From Butyrivibrio sp. (GTDB taxonomy: Bacteria; Bacillota; Clostridia; Lachnospirales; Lachnospiraceae), in contig JAILJR010000151.1 in NCBI GenBank assembly GCA_024694565.1, positions 1 through 64,000 of the forward strand: a stretch of DNA of 64,000 nt, in the 5' to 3' direction. Positions 46,941 to 55,838 of the stretch are shown here, one piece after another (the stretch's first letter is position 1; each line of letters begins with the position of its first letter). A program made the translations under genes and the position numbers. The notes below the pieces were generated by a model. The model did not search any database and was not told where the DNA came from. It was given only the letters and a program-made list of their open reading frames with translations.

Positions 46941-47168
46941 ATGAAAGATTTAGTTGAAGTTATCGCAAAAGCTCTTGTTGATAACCCTTCAGAGGTAGTA
47001 GTTACCGAAAAGAAGGAGGGACGCAACATAGTGATCGAGCTTCATGTTGCTCCTTCAGACATGGGCAAGGTAATTGGAAGACAGGGGAGGATTGCCAAGG
47101 CAATCAGAGCTGTTGTTAAAGCTGCATCAACCAGGGAAAATGTCAAGGTTGACGTTGAAATTGTTTGA
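46941..47168 (+). CDS. khpA: KH-domain RNA-binding protein KhpA
   Basis: 75 residues, a single KH domain with the GXXG loop in IGRQGRIAKAIR. KhpA forms a dimer with KhpB/Jag and binds RNA, affecting cell elongation and division in Gram-positives. It starts 33 bases after rpsP, with GGAGG. A terminator follows. Confidence 0.95.
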   Translation: MKDLVEVIAKALVDNPSEVVVTEKKEGRNIVIELHVAPSDMGKVIGRQGRIAKAIRAVVKAASTRENVKVDVEIV

Positions 47169-47225
47169 CTTCCAGTGGGCAAAAGAAAAACTGCCCACAG
47201 GATCCTGCGTTGTGCAAGACAAAAT

Positions 47226-47264
47226 AGAGCCGGATGGGATTACCTGTTCGGCTCTTATATTTTA
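47226..47264 (+). terminator. Intrinsic terminator after khpA
   Basis: AGAGCCG/CGGCTCT stem (47226-47232 with 47249-47255), then TATATTTT. A separate GTGGGCA/TGCCCAC hairpin lies just upstream. The stretch 47265-47368 shows nothing further before the palindromic element. Confidence 0.75.
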
Positions 47265-47368
47265 ATGATCAGCCAATAAATGCTCATCTTTATAGTCAGC
47301 TTTTTACATAGATTTGTGCTGATAGATGAGATATACTGATCTGAAAATCGTGTAATGTTATCAGGTAT

Positions 47369-47574
47369 GATGTTGAGGTCAAAAGTCACCTGGTAGCTCC
47401 GTGGCTGTGCATATTGCACAAGCAGCTGAGAGGCCCTTGTGAGCGGTCGGTACTAAGAGGCCGTACTTTGGCCTCTTAGTACCGCTACCAGCGAGCAGGA
47501 GCGAAAGCGTGCCCGAAGTGATTGTACAATATGCACAGTCATGGAGACACAAGGTGACTTTTGACATCAACATC
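47369..47574. repeat. 206-bp palindromic MITE-like element, copy 2
   Basis: Same length as copy 1 at 42122-42327 and the same orientation, with 9 substitutions by my count. The central AGAGGCC hairpin pairs perfectly here, while the right terminal repeat has one mismatch. I see no clear flanking target duplication. It lies between khpA and trmD, which normally sit close together in this operon. Confidence 0.85.
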
Positions 47575-47616
47575 ACTTGTATCATCAATAGAGTTTAATG
47601 GGACAAAGGGCGGGAT

Positions 47617-48393
47617 ATGAATTTTCATGTTATGACACTTTTTCCTGAAATGATCGAGCAGGGACTGTCTGCAAGTATTATCGGCAGAGCAAGGGATAAG
47701 GGCTTTATTTCATTTGAGGCGACAAATATAAGGGACTACTCAGGTGACCTCAGGCATCACAAGGTAGACGACTACACCTATGGCGGAGGCGCAGGTATGC
47801 TTATGCAGGCACAGCCTATATATGACTGTTACCGTCATATCGCTGACACCATTCCCGATGAAAGAAGAAAGTGCCTCAGAGTTATCTATGTGACTCCCCA
47901 GGGGAGCGTCTTTGACCAGAATATGGCAAAGGAATTCTCAAAAGAGGAGGATCTGATATTTCTATGCGGACACTATGAGGGAGTAGATGAGAGGGTTCTT
48001 GAAGAGATTGTGACAGATTATGTCTCTATCGGTGATTATGTTCTTACCGGCGGCGAGCTGCCCGCCATGGTGATGATAGATGCCATTGCGCGGCTTGTTC
48101 CGGGGGTTCTGAATAATGAGGAATCGGCAAATACGGAGAGCTTTTCAAATTATCTCCTTGAGTACCCGCAGTATTCAAGGCCGGAGGAATGGATGGGCAA
48201 AAAAGTACCGTCTATTCTTCTGTCTGGAGATCACAAAAAGGTTGATGACTGGAGGCTTGAGCAGTCAATAGAGCGTACAAAAATGCGTCGCCCGGACTTA
48301 TATGAAAAGTGGCTGATTGAAAACCCGCCAAAGCCGCCAAAGAAAAAGAGAAAAAGACACATCGACAGGGATGATTCCCAAAATTCTCAGTAA
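47617..48393 (+). CDS. trmD: tRNA (guanine37-N1)-methyltransferase TrmD
   Basis: 258 residues, SPOUT fold. Start NFHVMTLFPEMIEQGL, then DDYTYGGGAGMLMQ, and the knotted SAM site with LCGHYEGVDERVLE, SIGDYVLTGGELPAM and YPQYSRPEEW. It prevents +1 frameshifting by methylating G37. The C-terminal tail is Lys/Arg-rich (PPKPPKKKRKRH). In most Firmicutes trmD follows rimM; here it precedes it. Confidence 0.97.
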   Translation: MNFHVMTLFPEMIEQGLSASIIGRARDKGFISFEATNIRDYSGDLRHHKVDDYTYGGGAGMLMQAQPIYDCYRHIADTIPDERRKCLRVIYVTPQGSVFDQNMAKEFSKEEDLIFLCGHYEGVDERVLEEIVTDYVSIGDYVLTGGELPAMVMIDAIARLVPGVLNNEESANTESFSNYLLEYPQYSRPEEWMGKKVPSILLSGDHKKVDDWRLEQSIERTKMRRPDLYEKWLIENPPKPPKKKRKRHIDRDDSQNSQ

Positions 48394-48426
48394 AGCAGCC
48401 AATAAACAGAACGGAGAGTAAACAAT

Positions 48427-48939
48427 ATGACTGACAGATTTCAGATAGGAGTAATTGCATCAACCCATGGAATTGCAGGTGAAGTCAATGTCTTTCCGAC
48501 AACTCAGGAGCCGGAGAGGTTCAGGAAGCTGAAGCAGGTTACATTGCACACACAAAGGGGTGAAGAGCTGCTGCTTGATATCACAGGCGTACGCTTTTTT
48601 AAAAAGTTTGTGATCGTAAAATTCAAACAGTTCAATAACATCAATGAAGTAGAAAAGTTCAGGGGGTGCGAGCTTACCATTTCAAGAAAGTACGCTCTTA
48701 AATTAAATCCCGGGGAATATTACTGTGCAGACCTTATCGGCCTTAAGATAGTAGACGAGGAGGGCAATGAACTTGGAACCCTTTCCGAGATTCTTCAGAC
48801 CGGAGCTAATGATGTCTACGAAATGACCCGCCTTGAAACAGAAGAAAAAGTCTACATTCCGGCCATCAGGGACTGCATTAAATCAATAGAACCGGATAAA
48901 GGGCAAATTGTAATCCACATAATGGATGGGCTACTTTAG
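48427..48939 (+). CDS. rimM: 16S rRNA processing protein RimM
   Basis: 170 residues. The N-terminal barrel starts FQIGVIASTHGIAGEVNVFP and the PRC-barrel domain contains YYCADLIGLKIVDEEGNELG and IPAIRDCIKSIE. It matures the 30S head and binds S19. CGGAGAG precedes the ATG, 33 bases after trmD. The operon is then interrupted by the nucleoside cluster. Confidence 0.96.
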   Translation: MTDRFQIGVIASTHGIAGEVNVFPTTQEPERFRKLKQVTLHTQRGEELLLDITGVRFFKKFVIVKFKQFNNINEVEKFRGCELTISRKYALKLNPGEYYCADLIGLKIVDEEGNELGTLSEILQTGANDVYEMTRLETEEKVYIPAIRDCIKSIEPDKGQIVIHIMDGLL

Positions 48940-48977
48940 AATATGGTTAAATTACCTCGTCATTACATCAAATTATA

Positions 48978-49006
48978 GTGACTTTTGCGTAAATTTGAAT
49001 TATAAT
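48978..49006 (+). promoter_or_regulatory. Promoter of the nucleoside-salvage cluster
   Basis: A perfect TATAAT (49001-49006) with a weak -35 GTGACT (48978-48983) at 17-nt spacing, about 60 bases before udp. The weak -35 would suit an activator-dependent or regulated promoter. Confidence 0.55.
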
Positions 49007-49067
49007 AAAATAGTAATATGTAGTGTATGATATTTTCTGGATACAATATATTGGGGTAATTGTTCTT

Positions 49068-49844
49068 ATGGTAGATTATACTGAAGGTGCCGGATATCAG
49101 TACCACACACATGTCAAACCGGGAGACGTAGGAAGATACGTTTTATTAACAGGGGATCCGGGCAGATGTGAATCTATTTCTAAATTTTTTGATAATCCTG
49201 AATTTATTTCTTATAACAGGGAGTACAATACTTATACAGGGACTCTTTGCGGTGAAAAGGTCAGTGTTGTTTCCACAGGTATAGGGGGTGCTTCCACAGC
49301 TATTTGCGTGGAGGAGCTTGTTAAGTGTGGAGCCGATACTTTTATTCGCATGGGCACATCAGGTGGCATGCAGGATAATTGTATAGGCGGCGATATTGTC
49401 ATTGCATCAGGCGCCATAAGGGCAGAGGGAACCTCTAAGGAGTATGCTCCCATAGAATATCCCGCAGTTGCTACCTTTGATGTGGTAAATGCGCTTGTCA
49501 GCGGTGCTAAGATGACAAATGCAAGGTACCATGTGGGTGTTGTTCAATGCAAGGACTCCTTCTTTGGACAGCATGAACCTGAGACCAAGCCTGTTGGACC
49601 TGAGCTTCTCTACAAGTGGGATGCCTGGATAAAGTGCGGAGCTCTGTGCTCTGAAATGGAGAGCTCAACGCTGTTTGTTGTCGGCGATTATCTGCGGGCA
49701 AGGACAGGTGCAATTCTTCTTGTAGTTGCCAACCAGGAGAGGGCAAAAAAAGGACTTTCCAACCCTCAGGCCCATGACATGGATATCGTCTACAGAACCA
49801 CAATTGAAGCTGTCAAACAGCTGATTGCTTTGGATAAAGCTTAA
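49068..49844 (+). CDS. udp: Nucleoside phosphorylase, uridine-phosphorylase-like
   Basis: About 258 residues, NP-1 family. It has LLTGDPGRCESISKFF, the phosphate-binding RMGTSGGMQ, and the base/ribose-binding EMESSTLFVVG; DSFFGQHEP also fits a uridine phosphorylase. It splits nucleosides to base and ribose-1-phosphate. The ATG at 49068 is preceded by GGGG; an upstream GTG at 49023 would add 15 unusual residues. It opens a cluster for uptake and breakdown of nucleosides. Preference for uridine is inferred. Confidence 0.88.
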   Translation: MVDYTEGAGYQYHTHVKPGDVGRYVLLTGDPGRCESISKFFDNPEFISYNREYNTYTGTLCGEKVSVVSTGIGGASTAICVEELVKCGADTFIRMGTSGGMQDNCIGGDIVIASGAIRAEGTSKEYAPIEYPAVATFDVVNALVSGAKMTNARYHVGVVQCKDSFFGQHEPETKPVGPELLYKWDAWIKCGALCSEMESSTLFVVGDYLRARTGAILLVVANQERAKKGLSNPQAHDMDIVYRTTIEAVKQLIALDKA

Positions 49845-49911
49845 GGAATCAATTAAGTTCTTTGAGTTTTATTATATATGTTCTTAATATTTTAACTTTA
49901 GGAGGGAAATT

Positions 49912-51135
49912 ATGAAAAAGAAACTTTTAGCAGTTATAATGGCTGCAACAATGGTATCTTCACTTGCTGCCTGCGGCGCATCTGAGCCCGCACCCCAGCA
50001 GAACGCAGATACGACAACAGCAGATGCTCCTGCAGACAAGCCTGCTGATAATGCAGAGGCAAAGAGCGATGCTCCGGCCGCTACAGAAACTACAGAGGCT
50101 ACAGGTGATGCTTCAGACATGAAGGTTGCCATGGTTACGGATTACGGCGATATCACAGATGAGTCCTTCAACCAGTCAACATACGAGGCATGCAAGGCTT
50201 TCGGTGAGGCAAACAGCGTAGACTTTACATACTATAAGCCCGAGGGCGATTCAACTGCAGAGCGTGTAGCAATGATTGACAAGGCAGTTGCTGACGGCTA
50301 CAACATCGTAGTAATGCCGGGATATGCTTTTGGTGAGGCTATTCAGGAGACAGCTGATATGTATCCTGATGTTAAGTTTGTTGCTCTTGATGTATCAGAG
50401 TTTGACCTTGGCGGAACAGTTTCTCCAAACGTATTCTCAGCAGTTTATCAGGAAGAGCTTCCCGGCTACATGGCTGGATATGCAGCTGTAAAGATGGGCT
50501 ACACAAAGCTTGGCTTCCTTGGCGGAATGGCAGTTCCTGCAGTTATCCGTTACGGCTATGGTTTCGTTCAGGGCGCTGACGCTGCCGCAGCTGAGACAGG
50601 TGCTGCTGTAGAAATCAATTATGCTTATGGTAACCAGTTCTATGGTGATTCTGATATTACAGCAGCTATGGATACATGGTATCAGGGCGGTACTGAGGTT
50701 GTATTTGCATGTGGCGGCGGTATCTTCACATCAGCTGCTGAGGCTGCTGCAAAGGTGAACGGCAAAGTCATCGGTGTCGATGTAGATCAGAAATCTAAAA
50801 TTGATGGTGACTATGGCGAAGGCATGACTATTACATCTGCCATGAAGGGACTTCAGGCTACTGTAAATACAGTGCTTTCAGCAATCAGAGACGGAAAATG
50901 GGATTCTTATGCAGGACAGGTTCAGAACCTTGGACTTGTATCCGCTGATGACCTTTCACTCAACTATGTAGGCCTTGCAGATTCAACTGTTTACAACGAT
51001 ACATTCACAGTTGATGACTACAAGAAGCTTGTAGCTGATATGGCAAATGGCGTTATCACAGTATCCAATGATTCTTCTGCTGAGCAGCCTTCTGCTACAA
51101 CAGCGAAGATCAACTTCCAGGGCAACATCAAATAA
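49912..51135 (+). CDS. BMP-family nucleoside-binding lipoprotein of an ABC transporter
   Basis: 407 residues. Signal peptide and lipobox SLAAC place the lipidated Cys at 21. A Pro/Ala/Thr/Glu linker (about 25-70) follows, then a Med/PnrA-type binding domain (DMKVAMVTDYGDITDESFNQSTY shown in part: VTDYGDITDESFNQ; GFLGGMAVPAVIRYGYGFVQG). GGAGG precedes the ATG. Codon use is strikingly regular, as in highly expressed genes. It is the solute-binding part of the transporter that follows, with a terminator in between. Confidence 0.92.
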   Translation: MKKKLLAVIMAATMVSSLAACGASEPAPQQNADTTTADAPADKPADNAEAKSDAPAATETTEATGDASDMKVAMVTDYGDITDESFNQSTYEACKAFGEANSVDFTYYKPEGDSTAERVAMIDKAVADGYNIVVMPGYAFGEAIQETADMYPDVKFVALDVSEFDLGGTVSPNVFSAVYQEELPGYMAGYAAVKMGYTKLGFLGGMAVPAVIRYGYGFVQGADAAAAETGAAVEINYAYGNQFYGDSDITAAMDTWYQGGTEVVFACGGGIFTSAAEAAAKVNGKVIGVDVDQKSKIDGDYGEGMTITSAMKGLQATVNTVLSAIRDGKWDSYAGQVQNLGLVSADDLSLNYVGLADSTVYNDTFTVDDYKKLVADMANGVITVSNDSSAEQPSATTAKINFQGNIK

Positions 51136-51155
51136 TTTGGTCACTTGACCTTTAG

Positions 51156-51188
51156 GGCCGGCAGATTTCACAGTCTTCCGGCCTTTTT
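51156..51188 (+). terminator. Terminator between the binding protein and its ABC genes
   Basis: GGCCGG/CCGGCC stem (51156-51161 with 51178-51183) plus an AGA/TCT extension, followed by TTTTT. Partial termination here would yield more binding protein than permease, a common arrangement. Confidence 0.85.
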
Positions 51189-51234
51189 CTAAAAAAAGAG
51201 GTTATATATATAAAGGAATATGGAGGGAATGTAC

Positions 51235-52776
51235 ATGGCAGGAAACAGCGAATATGCTATTGAAATGCTTAACATTACCAAAAGGTTTCCGGGTATCATT
51301 GCCAATGATAATGTCACAATCCAGCTTAGAAGAGGTGAAATCCATGCGCTTTTGGGAGAAAACGGAGCAGGTAAGTCCACCCTTATGAGTGTATTGTTCG
51401 GACTGTATCAGGCAGAAGAGGGCATCATCAAAAAGGACGGAGTTGAGGTTAAAATCAACAATCCCAATGATGCCAATGATCTTGGAATCGGAATGGTACA
51501 CCAGCATTTCAAACTCGTACAGTGTTTTACCGTTCTTGACAATATCATTCTTGGTGTTGAGACGACAAAGCACGGTATTTTGCAAAAGGATGAGTCCAGA
51601 AAGAAAATTCTTGAACTCTCTGACAAGTATGGCCTTAAGGTGGATCCGGATGCGAAGATAGAGGATATCACAGTTGGAATGCAGCAGAGAACAGAAATTC
51701 TCAAGATGCTTTACAGGGACAATGAGATACTCATTTTTGACGAGCCAACTGCAGTCCTGACTCCGGCAGAGATAGATGAGCTTATGATCATAATGAAAAA
51801 TCTTGCCAAGGAAGGTAAATCTATTCTCTTTATTTCGCACAAACTAGCTGAGATCATGTCCGTTGCTGACAGGTGCTCGGTACTCAGAAGAGGAAAATAT
51901 ATAGGTACTGTAGATATCAAGGATACCAATGAGGATGAGCTGAGCCGCATGATGGTAGGCCGTGATGTTCAGCTTGTTGCAACAAAAGAGGACAAGACAC
52001 CCGGAAACGTTATTCTTCACGTCGAGAACATGACTGTTCCGAGTAAGCTTCATCACAATAACGCAGTCAAGAATGTATCCTTTGATGTCAGGGAGGGAGA
52101 GATTGTCTGCATAGCCGGTATCGATGGAAACGGTCAGACTGAGCTTGTATACGGTCTGTCAGGACTTGAAAATATCACAAGCGGCAAGATTACTCTTTCA
52201 GGCAAGGATATAACAAATGCCTCCATAAGAGAGCGTTCAACCAGCGGAATGAGCCATATTCCTGAGGACAGACACAAGCATGGTTTGGTTCTTGATTACA
52301 ACCTTGGTTATAATCTGGTTTTGCAGAGATACTTTGAACCGGCATTCAGCACTATGGGATTTCTGAAAAAGAAAGATATAATGGATTATTCAGACAAGCT
52401 GATAGAACAGTATGATATCAGATCAAGTCTGGGGTCCCAGACCATAACCCGCAGTATGTCAGGAGGTAACCAGCAGAAGGCGATAATAGCCAGGGAGATT
52501 GACAAGAACCCGGACCTTCTGATAGCTGTTCAGCCCACACGAGGACTGGATGTAGGTGCTATTGAATACATTCACAAGCAGCTCATAGCCCAGAGAGATG
52601 CAGGACATGCGGTTTTATTGGTTTCACTTGAACTGGAAGAGGTTATGAGTGTCTCTGACAGGATACTTGTGATGTATGAAGGTGAGATTGTAGGAGAATT
52701 TGATCCCAAGAAGACAACCCCTGAAGAGTTGGGCCTGTATATGGCAGGGGCTAAGAGAAAGGAGGTAAAAGTATAA
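51235..52776 (+). CDS. Nucleoside ABC transporter, duplicated ATP-binding subunit
   Basis: About 513 residues with two ABC cassettes. The first has LLGENGAGKSTLM, Q-loop HQHFKLV, VGMQQRTEILK and FDEPTAVLTP. The second has GIDGNGQTELVYGLSG, the signature MSGGNQQKAI and a degenerate Walker B (AVQPTRGLD). This matches NupO/YufO-type subunits of the BMP/CUT2-like class. The ATG at 51235 lies 6 bases after GGAGGGA; earlier in-frame ATGs at 51220 and 51229 are less well placed. It overlaps the first permease (TAATG). Confidence 0.93.
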   Translation: MAGNSEYAIEMLNITKRFPGIIANDNVTIQLRRGEIHALLGENGAGKSTLMSVLFGLYQAEEGIIKKDGVEVKINNPNDANDLGIGMVHQHFKLVQCFTVLDNIILGVETTKHGILQKDESRKKILELSDKYGLKVDPDAKIEDITVGMQQRTEILKMLYRDNEILIFDEPTAVLTPAEIDELMIIMKNLAKEGKSILFISHKLAEIMSVADRCSVLRRGKYIGTVDIKDTNEDELSRMMVGRDVQLVATKEDKTPGNVILHVENMTVPSKLHHNNAVKNVSFDVREGEIVCIAGIDGNGQTELVYGLSGLENITSGKITLSGKDITNASIRERSTSGMSHIPEDRHKHGLVLDYNLGYNLVLQRYFEPAFSTMGFLKKKDIMDYSDKLIEQYDIRSSLGSQTITRSMSGGNQQKAIIAREIDKNPDLLIAVQPTRGLDVGAIEYIHKQLIAQRDAGHAVLLVSLELEEVMSVSDRILVMYEGEIVGEFDPKKTTPEELGLYMAGAKRKEVKV

Positions 52777-53933
52777 TGACAAATAGCAAAAAGACCTCCG
52801 GTATTCTTTCCAATCCCACAGTGCAGTCAATACTTGCAGCGCTTCTGTGCATAGTCATTGGACTGTTTGTGGGGTATATTGCACTTCTTATCATTAATCC
52901 CAAGGGTGCGAACACTGCTATTATTACAATCCTTAAAAACTACTTTACTTATCCGTCCAAAGCAGCAGCGCTTAAGTATCTGGGTAATACATTGGTAAAA
53001 GCGGCGCCTCTTTTGATGTGCGCTCTTTCAATACAGTTCTGTTATCAGGCCGGATTGTTTAACATCGGTGCAGCGGGTCAGTACGTGGCAGGAGCAGGTG
53101 CCTGTCTTTACTGTGCACTTGCACTTCATATGCCCTGGATCATTTGTATTCTTGCAGCCATTCTGGCAGGTGGAATTTTCGGACTCATTGTCGGACTTCT
53201 AAAGTCATACCTGAACGTTAATGAGGTTATTTCGGGAATAATGCTGAACTGGATAGGACTTTATTGTGTAAATATGCTGCTGAATGGTGTAAAAGAGGTT
53301 GCAAGTCCCTATACATTGCATCTTTCAGCAGAGAATCCATCAGCAATCCTGCCATCCATGGGACTTGAGAAATTCTTTTCAAACAACAAGTATGTAACTA
53401 TAGCTGTACCGCTCGCAATAATAATCGCCATAATTATCAAGATTGTGCTGTCCATGACTGTATTCGGATATGAGATAAGGGCAACGGGTATTGCCAAGGA
53501 CGCCGCCAGATACAGTGGAATGAAAGAAAAGAGAAACCTTGTTATAACACTGTTCATAGGTGGTGCACTTGCAGGTATTGGAGCAGCTTTCCTTTATCTG
53601 ACAGGCTATGAGGAGTGGTCTGTTACCCAGTCCTCAGTACCAAGTATGGGATTTAACGGAATCGCGGCAACCTTCCTCGGGGGGCTTGATCCAATCGGAA
53701 CAATCTTTGCATCATATTTTATTCAGCATATTACCAGTGGAGGCTCATATCTGGACAAGAATGTGTATCCTTCACAGATATCGGATTTCATTTCGGCCAT
53801 AATCATCTACCTGTGCGGATTTGTGCTGATCTTTAAGCTTTACCTTAACGGAATGCTGCGCAAGAGAGAAGAAAAAAAGTCAAATGATGGAATGGCTCAT
53901 AATGGCAAAAAACAGGAAGGAGGTATAAGTTAA
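52776..53933 (+). CDS. Nucleoside ABC transporter permease 1
   Basis: 385 residues, about nine membrane helices, BPD_transp_2 family (NupP/YufP-like). Motifs include ALSIQFCYQAGLFNIGAAGQ and NEVISGIMLNWIGLY, plus the EAA-like IRATGIAKDAARYSGM. A Lys-rich tail follows the last helix. The gene overlaps its neighbours by one base at each end, so expression of the three transporter genes is coupled. Confidence 0.92.
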   Translation: MTNSKKTSGILSNPTVQSILAALLCIVIGLFVGYIALLIINPKGANTAIITILKNYFTYPSKAAALKYLGNTLVKAAPLLMCALSIQFCYQAGLFNIGAAGQYVAGAGACLYCALALHMPWIICILAAILAGGIFGLIVGLLKSYLNVNEVISGIMLNWIGLYCVNMLLNGVKEVASPYTLHLSAENPSAILPSMGLEKFFSNNKYVTIAVPLAIIIAIIIKIVLSMTVFGYEIRATGIAKDAARYSGMKEKRNLVITLFIGGALAGIGAAFLYLTGYEEWSVTQSSVPSMGFNGIAATFLGGLDPIGTIFASYFIQHITSGGSYLDKNVYPSQISDFISAIIIYLCGFVLIFKLYLNGMLRKREEKKSNDGMAHNGKKQEGGIS

Positions 53934-54874
53934 TGGTACTGCTTCTTCAATATACACTGCTTTTTGCATCTGTACTTATACTTGTTGCACTTGGGGGATG
54001 TTTTTCGGAACACTCAGGTGTGATAAATCTGGGACTTGAAGGTACAATGGTTATGGGAGCTCTTGGAGGAGCGCTTACTCTGAAGTATATTGCTCCCGGA
54101 ACACCGAGAATTTTTATTGTACTTGCGGTAATACTGACTTCGATACTTTGCGGAGTATTGTATTCAATGCTCCTTGCAGTTGCCTGTATCAATCTTAAGG
54201 CGGATCAGACACTGGTAGGAACTGCGCTTAATATGCTTGCAGCAGCTGCAGCAACGGTAATTGTCAAGTCCATAAACATGCACGAGAATCCTGATAATGT
54301 CTCCTCGACAGTTCAGTATGTTCAGACAAAAAGAGCGCTTGTTTTCAATATAGGTTCTTTCCAGTTTAACTGGTTCATTCTGGTAGCACTTATTGCACTT
54401 ATTGCCTCATATATTATTCTGTACAAGACAAGGTTCGGTCTTCGTCTTATGGCCTGTGGTGAGCATCCTCAGGCTGCAGACTCAGTGGGTATCAATGTTT
54501 ATAAGATGCGCTGGGCAGGAGTTCTGATCTCCGGTGCACTTGCAGGCGTGGGTGGAATTGTATATATCACAGCAGGTGTAAGTGAATGGAAATTTGAAGT
54601 CGGAGTGGCTGGTTTTGGTTTCCTTGCACTTGCGGTTATGATCTTTGGCCAGTGGAAGCCTTTCAATATTGGTCTTGCTGCTTTATTGTTTGGATTCTTC
54701 AGGGCATTATCAAATGTTTACTCAGGCTTTGGGTTCCTTGCAAATCTCAATATTCCGGGAACCGTTTACAACATGATGCCTTACATTATTTCTTTGATCG
54801 TGCTTGCATTTACATCTTCATCATCCAGAGCACCTAAGGCAGAAGGTATTCCGTATGACAAGGGATCCAGATAA
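53933..54874 (+). CDS. Nucleoside ABC transporter permease 2
   Basis: 313 residues, about eight to nine membrane helices, BPD_transp_2 family (NupQ/YufQ-like). It has CFSEHSGVINLGLEGTMVMG, KADQTLVGTALNMLAAA and the EAA-like LMACGEHPQAADSVGINVY. It forms the membrane channel together with permease 1. Confidence 0.92.
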   Translation: MVLLLQYTLLFASVLILVALGGCFSEHSGVINLGLEGTMVMGALGGALTLKYIAPGTPRIFIVLAVILTSILCGVLYSMLLAVACINLKADQTLVGTALNMLAAAAATVIVKSINMHENPDNVSSTVQYVQTKRALVFNIGSFQFNWFILVALIALIASYIILYKTRFGLRLMACGEHPQAADSVGINVYKMRWAGVLISGALAGVGGIVYITAGVSEWKFEVGVAGFGFLALAVMIFGQWKPFNIGLAALLFGFFRALSNVYSGFGFLANLNIPGTVYNMMPYIISLIVLAFTSSSSRAPKAEGIPYDKGSR

Positions 54875-54883
54875 GGAGCCGGA

Positions 54884-55303
54884 ATGGATATTAATATTGA
54901 GGAACTTGCAAAAATAGCGCTTGAAATGAGAAACATGTCGTATACACCATATACGAAGTTTAATGTTGGTGCAGCTCTTTTATCCCGGGACGGGCAGATC
55001 TACACAGGCTGTAATATTGAGAATGCGGCGCTGACCCCTTCAAACTGTGCTGAGAGAACTGCGTTTTTCAAGGCGGTAAGCGAAGGGGTAAAGGAATTTA
55101 CAGCGATTGCGGTTGCAGGCGGGCCAAGGGATGCAAAGGAGCTTGGTTTTTGTACTCCCTGCGGTGTATGCAGGCAGGTTATGAGTGAATTTTGCCGTGA
55201 TGATTTTAAGATCATAATGGTTAAGTCAGAAACAGAATACAGAATTGTTACTCTATCGGAATGTCTCCCGGACAGGTTTGGACCTAAGGATCTTTTGGGT
55301 TGA
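54884..55303 (+). CDS. cdd: Cytidine deaminase
   Basis: 139 residues, the short tetrameric form. Catalytic Glu and zinc ligands are in NCAERTAFF and PCGVCRQVM; the N-terminal YTKFNVGAAL and GCNIENAA are substrate-binding. It converts cytidine to uridine, feeding udp at the other end of the cluster. It starts 9 bases after the permease. Its stop codon lies within the -35 element of the rplS promoter. Confidence 0.96.
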   Translation: MDINIEELAKIALEMRNMSYTPYTKFNVGAALLSRDGQIYTGCNIENAALTPSNCAERTAFFKAVSEGVKEFTAIAVAGGPRDAKELGFCTPCGVCRQVMSEFCRDDFKIIMVKSETEYRIVTLSECLPDRFGPKDLLG

Positions 55304-55387
55304 CGCAGGATGCACTTTTGTGGTATATTATAATGCGTTGTGATAATCAGACGGTCCTCTGATGTACAGGTTACATTTAAGAACGTC
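55300..55387 (+). promoter_or_regulatory. rplS promoter and possible L19 leader
   Basis: TTGACG (55300-55305), 18-nt spacer, TATATT (55324-55329). The TGA stop of cdd is inside the -35 box. The leader folds as GACG/CGTC (55350-55353 with 55384-55387) around an ATGTA/TACAT hairpin, which could be an autoregulatory L19-binding leader as known for rplS in Firmicutes. The fold is seen; the regulation is inferred. Confidence 0.55.
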
Positions 55388-55407
55388 CAAAGAATAGGAG
55401 AAAAGAT

Positions 55408-55758
55408 ATGAGTACAATTATCCAGGAGCTCGAGAAAGAGCAGCTGAACGCCAATGCACCTGTATTTCACACAGGCGACACAGTAAGGGTTCACGCCAAG
55501 ATCAAGGAAGGAAACCGTGAGAGAGTTCAGGTTTTCGAGGGAACAGTTAAGAAGATCCAGGGCGGCAGCAACCGCACAACTTTCACTGTAAGAAAAGAGT
55601 CTTACGGAGTTGGCGTTGAGAAGACATGGCCTCTTCACTCACCTATCGTTGAGAAGGTAGAAGTTGTAAGAAGAGGTAAGGTAAGAAGGGCTAAGCTGAA
55701 CTACCTTAAGGGACTTACAGGTAAGAAGGCTAAGGTTAAGGAGCTTGTTACCAGATAA
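55408..55758 (+). CDS. rplS: Ribosomal protein L19
   Basis: 116 residues with the family core [29 protein letters not shown] and [20 protein letters not shown], and a Lys/Arg-rich tail. It sits at the 30S-50S interface. Normally it directly follows trmD/rimM; here a 6.4-kb nucleoside cluster intervenes and it has its own promoter. Confidence 0.98.
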   Translation: MSTIIQELEKEQLNANAPVFHTGDTVRVHAKIKEGNRERVQVFEGTVKKIQGGSNRTTFTVRKESYGVGVEKTWPLHSPIVEKVEVVRRGKVRRAKLNYLKGLTGKKAKVKELVTR

Positions 55759-55768
55759 GATGTTTTTA

Positions 55769-55803
55769 AAAGGCAGTTACTTTCACAGTAATTGCCTTTT
55801 TTT
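55769..55803 (+). terminator. Intrinsic terminator after rplS
   Basis: AAGGCAGTTACT-type stem (55769-55781 with 55787-55799, one mismatch) and a run of T to 55803. Confidence 0.9.
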
Positions 55804-55838
55804 ATGAGCTGGTCCGGTACGATTAAGATGAGGTAAGG

